Below, in pieces: positions 22,147-35,984 of a DNA stretch of 64,000 nt. The notes below the pieces were generated by a model. The model had not been told where the DNA came from. It saw only the letters and a program-made list of their open reading frames with translations, and did no database searches. The stretch's first letter is position 1; the number at the start of each line of letters is the position of its first letter. The position numbers and the translations under genes were made by a program. The DNA is from Clitopilus passeckerianus (Eukaryota; Basidiomycota; Agaricomycetes; Agaricales; Entolomataceae): the NCBI GenBank assembly GCA_944990035.1, contig CALYLX010000159.1:434001-498000 (forward strand), read 5' to 3'.

Positions 22147-22452
22147 ACCGCACTATATATCATTAGCATTCCGGTCCTAAGAAATGGGTACGATGGCAGC
22201 CGTTTCTTGAATTTTCCCATTTTTTCCCCCTCGAAAGTCCTGCGTTAATCCCCTAATCTCTTCCTAGTCGTAATATTATCGAGGTCATTACATTAGTTGT
22301 ATTGTATATTCCATTATGCTTTGTTAATTAAATTTCGCGTAATGGACAATGCTCAGAAATGAATCATGGGTCCATGGACCGGCGTTCCGGTTTGAACCTA
22401 TGGGCTTCGCACACAGACGTACACAGCTATTCTCCGCATCTGAACGGTCACC
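22147..22452. other. Spacer between F-box copies 2 and 3
   Basis: AT-rich downstream flank of copy 2 and promoter flank of copy 3. No gene is seen. Confidence 0.4.
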
Positions 22453-23801
22453 ATGCCTATCCCTGAAATTGCAGCGGAACTGCAAGACCTCATCATCGAC
22501 TACCTTTCTAATGACCGCGAGGCCCTCAGAGCATGTGGCTTCGTGTCAAAGCGGTGGAATCGTCACAGCCGCCAATTGTACTTCCATGATTCAGATCTCC
22601 AAGGTCTTATTTCTGTTCGCTGGAAGGCACATACAACGGCTTCCGAAGATTTCGTGAAACTTATTGAATCGCAACATTCCACTATAGCGGGTTACATTCA
22701 TCAACTCGGCATCCAAGGTTCCGAACGTTCTGAGCAGACGTCTTCACACTGGAATACAGACTATCAGGAGCAATATTCAACTCTAGACATATTCCTCCCA
22801 CGTTTGGTTGGCCAATGGCCATCTACCTAATTTGGAACCGGCTCCTTATGAGGCCCAAACGTGCGTTGCTTGCCTTCTCCACAAACGAGTTGGTATGGGG
22901 AGATATTATTGTGGACAACCTTGCTGTTGGATACGGTGCTCTAGTTCCCATTATCCGGAAGTCAGGTCTAAACGGACTAAACCTCCAGGGTGTTGAGGCT
23001 ACGGATCAGTCCATAGCCTCATATACGTTCTCAGAGGAGCAGTTGAAGGCGCTATCATCATTATCTTCCCTTGAAGTCACATCCGGCCATTTTATCCACC
23101 CACTTTTGATTGCCATGCAACGAATACATCCACGCCTCCACACCATATACCTTGAAGTACAAGAAAATGGGCACCTCCCCCTTATTGCCAGTTTCATCCG
23201 ACATCTAGGCAGAGAACTCAGGTCCTTAGCACTAGGGGGAAATATCATTACCGATGCTTTTTTCGGGGAATACGGCAGTCATCCAAGGCAGTTACCAATA
23301 TCACTTGAAGACAACACCGGCCTACAAAAACTATACATTGGACATTTCACACGGGCACGTTTTGAAGTCCATAGACCGGGCAGGAGGTTAATCAGGGCGA
23401 TTTCCTCCTTGCTCTATTGGATACCATGGAGTCACCCAGTGTAATGGAATTGGGTATTTATCTGGGCGCTGATTTTGACCTGCGCACCAACCTCTTCCGT
23501 CTTGGAGTTTTTGACAAAATTCCGAATTTTACTGGTGCCATCCAGTTCAGGGTATTACGGGGGGGGTGGGAATGGTATCCCACAAGACATCATGGAGCTA
23601 CAGCTTACCAAATGTTTTCCGTGCGTTTACGAGCAACGCCGAGTCATCGTCAAGGTCGATGGTCAGGAGAAGCAAATTTACCCCCCAGAGCAGCCCGAAG
23701 TACCAGAAGTAGATGTCGACACAGAGGAGATAACATGCACAGGTTGGCGAGGCCCTTCTGAGGCGAATGCACGTCTTCCAGAGTCGGACGACGATCTTTG
23801 A
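22453..23801 (+). pseudogene. F-box domain protein, array A copy 3, broken by frameshifts
   Basis: The start (MPIPEIAAELQDLIIDYLSN) and F-box (CGFVSKRWNRHSRQLYF) are intact, and the frame runs to a stop at 22828-22830. Similarity to copies 1 and 2 then continues in other frames. HLPNLE follows in the +1 frame near 22813. LLAFSTNELVWGDIIVDNL through LRSLALGGNIITDAFFG is in a third frame to 23444. LDTMESPSVMELGIYLGADF is in yet another from about 23417. At least three frame changes are needed to align the whole length, and no splice sites explain them. Sequencing error at one site is possible but not at all three. Confidence 0.7.
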
Positions 23802-24095
23802 ACCTTTCCACCAGATCTTTCAAAGGTTCGAACTGCGCCGGGCAGGAGATTCAGGGAGAACGCCAGGGAACGGTGCTACTACAACCATATTCCGACGATT
23901 TTAGCAGAACATCCCCAGTCTTTAGTATAGCGATATATAAATAAGGTTTCATGTACAGTAGAAATGTGGAAACGAACGAACTCAGAAACAAACCGATGGT
24001 TTGTTGGTTCGCCGATTATGTCAGCGGTTCAAGTATCCTAGTATCGCGCCAGTCCACTGTCCAGTCGGTACACTCACACTCCACTGGCAACTAAT
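23802..24095. other. Short intergenic spacer before the amidase gene
   Basis: The 3' flank of the decayed F-box copy and the amidase promoter. No coding sequence seen. Confidence 0.4.
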
Positions 24096-26289
24096 ATGAG
24101 TTCAGGGAAACAAGACTGGAAAGAGCTTTGTAAGAAGAAGAAACAAGCGCAGGCAGACTTAATACCCTTTTCTTGGACTATCAAGCCCGTGTCTGACGAC
24201 GATGTGCTAGCTGTTCCCCAGAAATGTGGCTTATTGACACCCAAAGAGCTGGAAATCACGGAAACTATTGACATCGATTTACTGCTCCAGAAGCTGCATT
24301 CTGGGCAATGGACTTCCGTTGAAGTCACCACGGCTTTCTATAAACGAGCTATCATTGCACAACAACTGGTAAGCAACCTCTTGATCGCAATGCTTTTGAG
24401 CCGACAAATTCTGGCTAGACGAATTGCCTCACAGAGATCTTTGTAGAAAGAGCGCTACAGAGGGCTCAGAAACTTGATGATCATCTGAAAGAGACCGGGA
24501 AGGTTGTTGGCCCTCTCCATGGCCTACCAATATCCGTGAAAGGTACCGATTATCCCGCCCACCTCTCGCCCTGCTAAATACATATATGTACCCAGATCAG
24601 TTCGTTATGAAGGATCTAGAAACTGTCATGGGTGAGTGCACTCAAGAACTTGCACCTCATTAAACTGAAACAGCCACCAGGTTATGTGTCAGGGGTGGGA
24701 AATTTCGCTGACTATGATTGCGTTCTCGTCGAGATGTTGTATGATCTCGGGGCGATCCCTTTCGTCAGAACTAATGTTCCCCAAACGTTAAGAGTGAGAT
24801 CCATGTTACGCCCTCTCTCGTTTCCTGACCAACTCACCAATTCCTCTAAAGTGGGGAGAAACATACAACAATGTCTTCGGTCGAACCACTAATCCGTTTA
24901 ACCGTCGTCTCACACCTGGCGGGTCTTCTGGGGGAGAAGGTGCTCTTGTGGCCATGAAAGGCAGCCCCATAGGCGTTGGAACCGATATCGGCGGGTTGGT
25001 CCCTATTCTATCTTCTCAATCTTGTTAATGAACATCTACCCAGATCTGTTCGCATTCCCGCAGCATTCTGCGGCTTGTACGGTCTACGTCCCTCATACGA
25101 ACGACTTCCGTACCATGGGGCCTTCAATGCGCTCGAAGGCCAAGAATCTATCTCATCGGTGCTCGGACCTATGACCAACTCAATGTCTGGAGTTAAAGTC
25201 TTCACCAAATCAATCATCGACGGGAAACCCTGGGACAAAGATCCGCTGGTTCTGAGGAAACCGTGGTCAGATGCGGAGTACGCCCTTGAATATCACGGGA
25301 AGGGGGAAAAGTTGTGCATTGCTATTATGTGGGACAACGGCGTGGTCAGGCCCCATCCGCCGGTGCTGCGTGCGCTACAGATGACTAAGGACGCTTTGGA
25401 GAGGGCAGGTCATGCAGGTTCGTGGAAAAAGGCAGAAACAAGAAGGCAACTACTGAATGTATTGAATTCTAGTTGTTGATTGGGTACCACACCGACATAT
25501 GGAAATCTACAAAACCGCAGAAATCCTATTTGTCGCAGACGCCGGCCATGAATATCGATACGAGTGCGAGAAGACCGGAGAACCTCTAATCGAAAATATG
25601 AAACCTCAGCCCGACGAACACTGGGAGAAATTCTCTGCTCTTCATGGGGATCCGTTGTCAGTGCAACTTGCCGAAGGGGCAGAGCACATGAGTGCATGGG
25701 AGGTATGATTTCCTGAGCGCACTCTCGTGCCGTCTCCCACACTGACTGGCTCATCCCAGCTGTGGCAACTTCACAAGGAGAAACGCCAACTCAGGAAGTC
25801 CTATCTCGACCACTGGGAGAGGACGAAGGACGCCACAGGAACCGGTCGACCCGTGGATGCTATCATATCTCCTGTGGCAGCATATTGTGCTGTGCCCCAC
25901 GGATTGAATATGTCAGCTCTTCATGATTCTGCCCACAAATTATCTCGTTAAATTCCTTCCATAGTGACTGCTTTTACACGACAATCTCCAACGTCCTTGA
26001 CTACGCCTGTTGTGCATTCCCCGTGACATTCGTGAACCCGGAACTGGACCTGCCACAACAACGGACGGATTTCCACAATGACGAGGATAAATTCGTTCAT
26101 GAACTCTGTGAGCATTCCTCCGATCAAGGGGTGAACAAATCTGACATTCTTTCAGATTCTCCTGCTTTATTTAACGGGTGTCCAGTAGGGCTTCAGTTGA
26201 TAGGACGACCTCAAGAGGAGGAAGCTGTTATGGCAATGACGGAACTGATCGACCGAGCCCTTGACCAATATAAACAAAACACGAATTAA
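24096..26289 (+). CDS. Amidase signature family hydrolase (acetamidase/fatty-acid-amide-hydrolase-like)
   Basis: Hydrolyses C-N amide bonds; the substrate (small amides or fatty-acid amides) cannot be fixed from sequence. About nine exons. Exon 1 is 24096-24368 and exon 2 starts at 24419 with TNCLTEIFVERAL. The Ser-cisSer-Lys machinery is visible. The catalytic Lys is in GPLHGLPISVK, the nucleophile region is LTPGGSSGGEGALVA, and GVGTDIGG/SVRIPAAFCGLYG supplies the cis-Ser and oxyanion loop across an intron. The C-terminal part has NVLDYACCAFPVTFVN and YSPALFNGCPVGLQLIGR, typical of fungal members. Every apparent stop between exons is inside a GT...AG intron and all phases join, so the gene looks intact. 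No signal peptide, so it is probably cytosolic or peripheral. Confidence 0.9.
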
Positions 26290-26514
26290 TTGTATTTTTG
26301 TAAAGTATTCAAAATGACAAGATTCATTTGCGTATTCTACTGCTATAACCAGAAAAATAAAGAAAAGATCGGGGAGTGCTAGTCTATGGATGATATCTAG
26401 GTAGGGATAGGCTATAGTTTTGATACTTGGTAGGTGATGCCAGTTATGCGAGGTCCGTTGATTAAATAGCGGTGAAATGAAAAGGAAGAAGCGGAGGTGC
26501 TAGTAGTGTGGGAT

Positions 26515-29500
26515 TTATTTCTGGCGGGACAGCCGAGCCTTGAGGGAGCCAAAGAGACTTCCTGTCCTGATTCGGAAGAACCAGGTCATGAAGTAGATGA
26601 GGCAAATCTGTAAGAAATGTTATTAATACTGTTAGTATCCCACAGGAGAAAGTACATACATTGAAGGCGATGTAGCCAAAGAGAATACCAGCGTTTCGCC
26701 AATGATGGGAGTAGAAGATGTTGAAGCTTTGCTCCAAGAATTGGTCGGTCGTTCGGAATGAGCAGAACTGGCACCCATCGTTGGCGGAAGGATTAGTGAG
26801 ATACCCTCCGAAGTTCTGAATGTAGGTTCCCATATATTGTCCACAAGTCTGGCCGGAAGGCGGGGTCAAGGTGACAAGCTCCACATTGGAGCAAACAATT
26901 TCGGACCTCCCGAGCGCTGTGAGATAATGAGTGACGATCCGGGAGAATATGTGGAGATTGCTTACCTTGGCCAAGTAATCCTTCAATGAGATATGTATAT
27001 GGTGAAAGTCGGTACATCCATTGCCACCATCCGAGTTGCCTAAATGGCTGAAGGACACCATTGCTGTCGAGTAATTCAGCAAGGATATGCGCTGAAGTGG
27101 AAGCGCAACTTACAAAGTCAGCACAAAGGAGAAGAGGAAGGAGAATATGATCGCTGAAATTTCAGCTGACCCGCACATGGAGGCTACTGCCATCGCGAAG
27201 GAGGTGTAGTATAATGGGAAGATGACGCCGAACATGAGGTACGTGTAACCTGCACGCGAGTTATCGTAGCCCACGGTCCAGAACCAGCAAAGGAAGAAGA
27301 GCGAAGAACCGAGGATGTTCCAGGGTAGTTCGGCAAGGAATTGAGCAGTGATGAGAGCGGTCCAGCTGTACATGCGGCTGGGACGTTCGCGGATCTCGTA
27401 GATGTTCCGCGTCTTGATGAAGGGAACTTGAAGCTGATTGGATAGAGGGGCTGAAAGGATAGTCCCCATATAAACCGACTGTACGATGCGTGAGAACCAG
27501 GATAGGGTATTCAGATGAAGCAACATACGAAAAGTTTGTTCTGGGTGCCTTGCTGCGAATTATTTGCCTTGAAGAAGGTGAACTGGACCAAGATATCAGC
27601 AAAGTGGTGCAATAAACGCAGTGAGCCAACGTACCCCAATGAATAGACCTCCGAAGATGTTGAGAACCAATTTAGCCATGAGGTAGGTGGGATCCCTCCA
27701 GTGAGCGCGAGCGTCGCGAGCCAAGAGCTCAGTAAACTGGCGTGTCCACGGAGTCGCGAATTTTCCTCGGAAAGTTGCTGCAACTGGGGGTCTGTCGCGG
27801 CCTTCGGCATGAATCGTGTCCAACTCTTTTTCAGCAGCCACCGACTCGTGAGAATTCTTCCAAATGGTATACCTGAGCAAGAGATTAATATTAGCAGCAG
27901 CCTACATGTTTCGCGAATTATGACTCACCAATCCTCCTTGGCAGTGGCCGTTGCACCAGCACCGATAACATCAAGCATAAACTCAGCACTAGGAGAAGGT
28001 AAGCACGGAAGATACGTCAAATAGCTTGATCACTTACGGATTCTCGGCGGGGTCGCAAGGGCGGGAGCCATTTCGTTCAAAGTAATGGATAAGTGTCGTC
28101 GCGTTATGACCAAGATCCCCAAAGTACACCGTTTGACCGCCTTTCCTCAGAAGTAGAAGCCTGTCGAAGATCTGGAAGAGCTCAGCAGAAGGCTACGGCG
28201 AAAACATCAATCATCAAGTTTGAAGAATTGAGGGAAAGGATATTACCTGATGGATCGTGCAAAGGATAGCTTGACCATGGTCGGCAAGCTTTCGCAAGAA
28301 CTTGACGATTGCCCAGGCGCTTTGAGAGTCCAATCCGGAAGTGGGTTCGTCCAAGAAAAGTAGTAATTTCGGCTGGGGAGTGATCAGATAACTACATGTG
28401 TAAGCATGATCATTTATACCTTGGCTGCAAGCTCCACCGCAATGGTGGTTCTCTTTCTATGTTCCACTCCCAAGCTACCGATAGATGCGTCGGCATATTC
28501 CTCTAGTCCGCACATTTTTAGGCATGTGTCGACGCTGAAGAAGAGTTAGACATATACTCCCCCAAAAGACCGAGATACTTACTAGGCTTCTTTCTCAGCG
28601 ATGGGGATGTGAGGAGGCTGGCGAAGCCTGGCAGAGACTAGCAGGGCTTCCCGAACGGTGTCGGTGGGGACGTGAGTGTCCATTTGTTGACAGTAACCGC
28701 TGATGAAGGGTGAGTACCGCTATGTGAAAAGAACTGTAGGAAACGCACGTTTGACTCTGGAAATCAGGGGGAAGAGCTTGTCCGTTAACGAAACGATCAC
28801 CAGTGACAACGCCGGTATCAGTGCGCTGGGCCAAAACATTCAGAAGCGTAGTCTAGAGAAGTGAGGTTAGGTGAGTGGCCTTTCCAGGTATATGGAGAAC
28901 ACGAACCTTTCCAGCGCCAGATTCGCCCATGAGAGCCGTGAGTTTACCAGGAGCGACATAGCCAGAAACGTCGTCAAGCAAGAGGCGAGTGCCTCCTTTG
29001 ACGGGAACCGTATAGTTGATGTTCTGCCAGGAGAAGATATCGTGCATAGCGGGTTGCTGAGAAAGAGCTTTCTCTGTCTCCGCGTCGTCGGTGTTACTGG
29101 AAGACCTGGAGGGCTGTTTCTCCTCGTCTGAACCACCATGGGCTTCTTTGATGACCGGCGGCTTCGATCCGCGTTTGAACAAGGTCATGAAGGTTTCACC
29201 AGCGACGGCAGTATTGAACTCGGAGAAGACGAGTAAGGCGATCATGAAAGCGATGCCGAAGGCGAGGACGATTCCAAAATTCTAGGTTCCAGTGAGATGA
29301 TTTCAATGGAATAAGAAAATGCTCCTTACCATCCAGACGTTGCTGTAGGAATAGCCGTAAGATAGCGCAATGAAACGATTCCCATCGACATAATCTTGAC
29401 CGGGAACGGCCCCAACGGTTGCGCAGACCTGATTTTGTAGCGAGATACCCTCGTAACCGGGGCCCTGAGGGACCAGATTCGAGCATGTTCCGTTGAGTGT

Positions 29501-32277
29501 ATGGAATTCGTTGGCTACGACGCTCTCGAATCCGTAACGAAGAGGCTAACACACAGGCCGGAATCAGCACCCGAAAGTCAGGATGTGGCTTGGAACATAC
29601 ATTAATATAGGAGATCCAACGCAATGCTCCAATCATGGAGGTCTTGGGAATAGTATAACCACTGTCCTTGGGATGAGTAAACGTTAAACATGAGTTTTAC
29701 AGGTACTCACGTATAAATGACCATTGCAAGCAGGATAATACCAGAGAATGCTTGAGCAGTGGCTTCGGACTTGAAGGCAGCAGCAATTGCTCGGAACCAT
29801 GCTTTCATAGTAACGGCCATAGTAAACAAGAACAAGAAGAATGTGCTATAGATATGTCAATAGGCATGTCATCGTCATAAGGGCCAGGACTTACAAGAAT
29901 TGTCCTGCCGATTGTTGCAATCCGACGATGAAGTAGAGGATGACGCCGAAGATGATGAGGATAAAGAATGTGATAGGGATATCGACCAAAGTGAGAGCGA
30001 GGCTAGATAAATGAAATGTCAGTAAGAAAGTGTAATTCTGGGCTGAAAGTGCTTACGCTTCAATGAAAGGATGGTACATTGCTGCCAATTCATGACGATG
30101 TACGATAGGCCTTTGATGAAAAAGAGCTGGAATTTCAGCCAAACTTGACAGAGCTGCGAACAACAGGGCGCTGGATTGTCTCCGTGAGAAGGTGATTCCA
30201 CAAGCACAGGAATATCAACTTACAAGAAAAGGACACCACCACGAGAGAAATATGCCGAAGTAGCTTGAGGAATGTTGACAAACACAGTTCCAACGATGAC
30301 ACCTTGAAGGACGAACGACCTAATGCACGATGAGCCGGGAGGATATGACGAGGAGAGGGAGGCTCACATCAAGCTGATGATCGTCGCAGCTTTGTTGCCC
30401 ATGAGGATCTGAACTCGACGCTTCATGACCGCTCTGGCCTGCATGGGGATGGAGATTGTGTACGGCCTGTGAAAAATCATGAGCTTCAGCAATGCAGATA
30501 CGAAGCTCGAACACGTACGATTTCTTTCGGGAAGTCTTGGCATGTTCAGCTCGCACACTCTGTTTGTAGGCGAGGCGACGGTCGGGAACGCCGACGTAAG
30601 CTTGCTTGTACGAATCAATGTCTTCCCTGTTTTGAGCCGCCAAAGGAGATTTCTTGAAATACTCCGCGAATTCTGAAGCTGTGCGGGGTTGATTGGTGTA
30701 CCCCTCGCGAAGGAAGCGCCCTTTGGGGTCGGTGACCTGAACTCGATGAGTAAAAGAGCGTTACTGGGGGGCTTCACTGCACTTACAGCGACCAAGAAAT
30801 CGGGCGTGGTTTGACGATTGGCGGGTCGGTACCCCATGTCCATGAAGTACTGCTTGGCCTCTCTGGCGGGTCCGAAATACGCCATGCGACCTTCGTAAAT
30901 CACGCAAACCTTATCGAACAGCTCATAGAGAGTTTCTCCGGCTTGATAGAGTGATACGATAGTGGTAACATGGTCGATATCAGTAGCAATGCGTAGTGCA
31001 CGAACGAACCTGAAAAGCAGTCAGTAAATGCCAATTCGTTGACCAGATGAAGAACTTACTCCAGTGCGGTAGATGCATCGAGACCACGGGTGGAGCTGGA
31101 GAGGCGGGTGAGATTACGCTTTGAAGGTGGGTGTGGAGTAACTTACTTATCCCATGAATGGACGCGGCTTCTGGTAGCAAGGGCCTCTGCAATAGACACA
31201 CGCTTCTTCTGTCCTCCGGAAATGCCTCGTATGGCGGCATCTCCGACCATGGTGTCCTTGACGTGACTGAGGCCGAAGATAGTCAGTAAGATCTCGGTGA
31301 CCTTGTCGACGTAATCCCTGCGTGAGTCGTTGAGACGATGCTGAGGTGCTCGAGTCTTGGCAGCGAAGTCAATGGTTTGCTTGACGGTGAGGGTGGGGAA
31401 ATGGACATCGTCCTCAGGGCAATATTGGACGTCGCCACGGTAATGATCATGGATTTCTTGAGGCGTAAGGGAATCGTAATAGACATTGCCCTCGATGGAG
31501 TGGTATTCCTTGCGGTGATTGGCCAAAGTCTTCAGGAAGGTAGTGCAACCAGAGCCAGGTCGACCTAGGACCACTACAGAATTTCTAAACAACGGATAAA
31601 GAAGCCGAAAATAGCACTGTACTCACAAACCATCTCTCCGGGACGTACGACACCCTCGAAGCCGCTGAGAATTTCTTTGAGGGCGGGGTGGCGAATATTT
31701 CCAATTTGCTCGATAGCGTGCACGGGGTTCAGAGTTGATCCCAAAGTGGGCATATAGGAAGCAGAAGACCCAAGACCGAGAACCCTGAGGTCTTCAAAGA
31801 CGACACCGAGATCTCGAGTCCTAATTGCCGCCTCTTCTTTCCTACAGAAGGGTCAATCACACAGATCAATGATGCAGCCGGAGAAACTCACTTTTTAACG
31901 ACAGTTCGCAGGACTTTCTCGAAATCGAAATTTTCGCCCGTAAGGGTGAGGTCTGAGCTGACCGATTCGAGCTCATGGTCTTCGCCATTCTTCGGCCGTT
32001 GGTTAGACATTCGGGAAAGTGTTCGATTCAGGTTCCTCACGCCGGAGGGGTCGAAGAATTCAACAGAGACATGGGATGCAGTCGAGTTTCCGCGTGGTCG
32101 GGTAGCTGGACGGCGTTCACCTTGAGTTTTCTCGCCTTCATGAATGGGGTCAGGGCAGGGGGAGAACGTGCAGTGTGCAGCATGGTGAGCCTCCAGTTCC
32201 TCCTTGGTAGGTAGAGGACGGACTTCATCTACCTCGGCACCATTGGAGATATCGTGTCTCTGGGTATCGTCCACCAT
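26515..32277 (-). CDS. PDR-type ABC transporter (full-size ABCG, drug efflux)
   Basis: Plasma-membrane pump of the pleiotropic drug resistance family, with reverse topology NBD-TMD-NBD-TMD and many exons. Start [19 protein letters not shown] at 32277, with a His/Pro-rich hydrophilic N-terminus. NBD1 has the degenerate PDR Walker [19 protein letters not shown] (about 31500-31560) and the signature [21 protein letters not shown] conserved PDR loop, [20 protein letters not shown], lies between them. NBD2 has the canonical Walker A region [10 protein letters not shown] (about 28920) after a [11 protein letters not shown] strand. The hydrophobic blocks from 30.3 to 29.3 kb and from 27.8 to 26.5 kb are the two membrane domains, the second with Cys-rich extracellular loops. 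The end [16 protein letters not shown] then stop at 26515-26517 is typical of PDR C-termini. Asymmetric NBDs (Cys in Walker A of NBD1) are normal for the family. Confidence 0.93.
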
Positions 32278-35200
32278 GGGTGGGCAGTAGAAACGTTTGT
32301 TGAGCGGGTGTGGGTTTAGCGACGGAAGGTTTCACCGATCCAAGTTTTTAAAAGGGCAAGCCAGTATGGCCTTAGTGTCGACATCCGCGTCATCTTTTAG
32401 TCAAGGGAAACTGACATAATCGGCCCGACAGAGGTTGATCGACGATAGACCTGCCTGTACTAATGTCGTTTGCCTAATCGGGGCCGCGAGCCCCTCTGCC
32501 AGTGGTAGGTAAACGTGCAAGAGTGTGATACAATACGGCCACAAGCTACTCTGTTTCGTTAGAGATACATGGCCAGGTAGTCCGATGGCCCATTTCCGAA
32601 GTCTGGGCAAGCAATGCGACCTCTCGGCCTCGGCAGTCACATTGCTTGCACCTGGATTACTGCTGGCGAAAGGGAGGTTCTTACTGTACTATGCATAGGT
32701 TCCATTGCACCAGGACCAATTCTCTGACGGTTCAACCCCGTTATTCACGCTGAAAGCATCGATAAGCGAGCATTTTCGCAGTCAGGACGCGCAAGAGGAT
32801 GTAGCAATCAACCGGGAAAACAAGCAAGATGACAATGGTCAACAGCATTCAACAGGCCGCCCGAACATCCGAGATATGTTGACATGTGTTATTTTCAGAG
32901 GCAATCAACCTTGGCAGCAGTGCCTCGCTGTTTCTCCCTCATCCCGTTGAAAACGCGGTTTAAACTCTGAAACTAATATAGGACAAATTGCATGAATCGT
33001 TTCTTTCTTGAGCCTATAGGCTGCTTACCACCGTTAGGTCCCAGTCGAAGTGGCCATTCGATCATCAATCGCTGGGCATGTCCTATTCATCGCTCCAGCT
33101 TTACCCACGATGCCATAACCCACAAGATGGCAGCATGCAGAAGCTGTCGACTATCTCCGTTGGATTCCCTGACGTGTCGAGCAGACGGTTTTGCCTAGGT
33201 TGTTCGCGGATAACGATTAGCTGGCGATAACAAGCCGAATGTCCATGGCTACGCCAAGGTTCAAGCGGTATCTGTTCTTCCACACACCTTTGAATTAAAA
33301 ACGTACGACTATACGCTCCACTCCGCCACTTCTTTATACCTTTCGGTCTCATATGCGATTAATGCTACCTTTGTTTTTCCATCAAGTCTTCCTTCTATCC
33401 GGGATGATGCATCACTCACACGGATAATTAATTGTAGGAGAAGTCAAAGCACCGCATTATGGCGAGCTCTAAGAATCTGTCGGTAAAGTTACCGAGAACG
33501 GATGTAATTTTTACGGCTTGCTGCGCACCCAAGAGGCCCAGAAGATTCAGATCAGCGTTCCTGGCCACTCGAACTCCATTACGTTGGCTACTACAAAGGG
33601 CCTTCATTTATCGGGCCCCGTGAGTAACGAATATTCAAGAAGCATTCCCGTGTCGGTGCAATGCGCAGGCACGAGAGGGCTGAAGCTTTGACTTCAGGCT
33701 GCCAGCTGACCAACTAATTAGAGTGCATTTTAGAAGATGGGCTAGTGGGCACAGCATGTCAATGGCCCATCCTGAATACCGACTGTTTCTCAACTTCTTC
33801 CTGCATTCCACTAAAGAGGAACCAGCTGGGCCTTTTCGCCTGAGGGGTAACCACGTCATCTTAGCTACTACGCCACCAGTTGCTGACATTCCCGGCCATC
33901 TCGAGAGCTCAGACTGGATCCCAGCCCGGGAGAAGTCCCCACTACATCATAACGTCTCTGGATCACAAGGAAAATCAACTCAGCCCCAGCCATGATGTAA
34001 GTTTAGGTTCCATCCTGGACGCGGTCAGATGCCAATGGAATTCCGTCGCACCTTCTTCGTATATTTGCTCATATCTTTGCTCCATCTAAATCCAGCGAAC
34101 ATGTGAATTGATTCCGAGGCTCCTACTATAGTATGACATGAGCGATGAAGAATCATGCACATGAATAGGTGTGGTCTAAAGGTGCCCTTCGAACGCCATG
34201 ATATCATATACCAGCAGCTGATTTTGGACCGCCCCGCCAGTATTACCATCAGCGGCGCAACTTTTAGGAACGCATCGGGGGAAAAGAAAGGGGATGGAAC
34301 CGATGATAGAACGAGAAAGGATAGACGATGCCTTGCGGGTAGGTAAAGGAGAGCATGAATATGATAATTGAGGCGACCAGAAACCGTCCGTGAATTGGCT
34401 TGGGAAAATGGGAGGGCCTGGTCTCCAGTAAAACGCGAAGCCTCAGCAAGGGGGCAGGAGCAATCTCTAAATTGCATGAGAGAACTAAGAGGAAAGCGAC
34501 ATACGACATTAGGGTTAGCAAGGTTGAGCGAGCATGCTTGGGATTTGTGAAAATATGAAAAGCTTCTTGATATAACAACCGGTCGCAAAACAAGAAGCGC
34601 CTGGGAACGATTTGGAGGCTCGTTATCCCCCTTTGTAGACAAAATGACGGGTGCTCACCACCACGTCTACCGTTCTGAGAGTGATCGAGTTGTTCAGGTT
34701 GGCAGAGATCGAAGGCAGAGCAGTAGAGAATAAAGAAAGATACGATTGCTCAACATCTCTTGTAACGTCTGCGTACCAGGCCCTGTATGCGAGCTGCACT
34801 CTGCCCAAAGGCGAATTCTGGGCATGCTGGGGCTTCGCAGTGCGCTGCCCGCGATGTTCGCAAGCTCGTTGCCGGTCTGTCTCCTGACTACGGGGTTGAG
34901 GAATAGGGCCGGCGCATACAGCCACACACTCTTAATTGGCTTGAACAGAATCCAGCGGTGCCAGTAATTACCCAATCACGACTTGCTTCCTGTTAGCCTG
35001 AGAAGAATCCACAGTTGCCAGTGAATCCCAGACCGCCGCATGTCCTAAAGTCGTGCTGGTCGTCAAGAGCGTCGCTGGAATCCAGCACTGAGGTGTGGTA
35101 GACCAAGACGAAGAGAGACAAGAAGTTCGCGACGACGACAAATCAAGTTGGGATCATTGGCCTTCGCTCGAATCGAGCCAGAATATAGCCTAGCTCTGTC

Positions 35201-35984
35201 GTTGTTCATGAATCGTTTGGAGAGCGGACTCATCCATGTAGGCATGAGACGAAGTTTCTCAGCTACGGACGTGGTGGTCGCGGAGGGCAAAGGTCAGGTG
35301 GTGGCGAGGAATTGACTTTTCATTACGTGCATTTCAATTCAAATCGGTCTTGACTCATTCATTTACACGCGGTTTATATCTATTTCATTCGTCATTTATT
35401 TATTGTGTTCGATATAATTAACATACGGGAGGAAGGTTCAGTCATGCAGAAAACGTGGTAGGTAGGGGTAGGTCGGAGATAAGGTCGTGAAGTATGTACA
35501 TGGCCGACGAATGTCATGAAGAGTGGAAAAGAAACAAGAAACCGTGATCGTCAACCACGGGTGTATCTATAGGAAACATGTCATATATAGAAGAGAACAT
35601 GCACCAGGGGAATAAGATTAAATAGAAAGTAAAAAATGTAAAGGATTAATGAAACTCGACATCCAGACAAAACCTCTCCCAAGAGCTTGATCAGCCAACC
35701 TGCGTCGACGAGAAGCGACAGGGGAGACCAAGTTCCGACTAAACACGCCCACGAGTTATCTGATGCCATGACTGAGGAATGCGTACAACCAAGAAGGCGA
35801 ACACGGGGGATATACGACGATGAAAAGGTTGCACGCCGATGAAGGGGACGGAGAATAAAGGGAATGACACCAGATCGGGTGAGCCAGGTCTAGTTGTTGT
35901 ATTACATGATAGCTTGAAATTTTAGAATCGGAAAATCAATGCAAAGGAGAGGTGGAGAGAGGAAGGTCGGAGTGAGGGAGTCGT
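32278..35984. other. Long intergenic region between the PDR transporter and PMA1
   Basis: The left part is the PDR gene promoter. The last 600 or so bases before 35985 are AT-rich and include the 3' untranslated region of PMA1. Minus-strand frames at 34025-34642 (205 codons) and 34264-34593 overlap in different frames. They contain hydrophobic stretches but no recognisable domain and no consistent splicing. The minus-strand frame 35063-35290 is also unrecognised. I do not call a gene. Confidence 0.45.

Noticed and set aside
23815..23850. GGTTCGAAC resembling a tRNA B box
   Set aside because: No matching A box or cloverleaf upstream and the B box match is incomplete. No convincing tRNA gene was found in the window.
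24780..24880. Apparent break in the amidase between PFVRTNVPQTLR and WGETYNNVFG
   Set aside because: Explained by an intron (GTGAGA...AAAG) that joins the two parts in phase.
34025..34642. 205-codon minus-strand frame with hydrophobic stretches between the PDR transporter and PMA1
   Set aside because: Overlaps an equally good frame in another phase, lacks any recognisable motif or splice continuation, and is Ser/Leu-rich as expected of chance frames.
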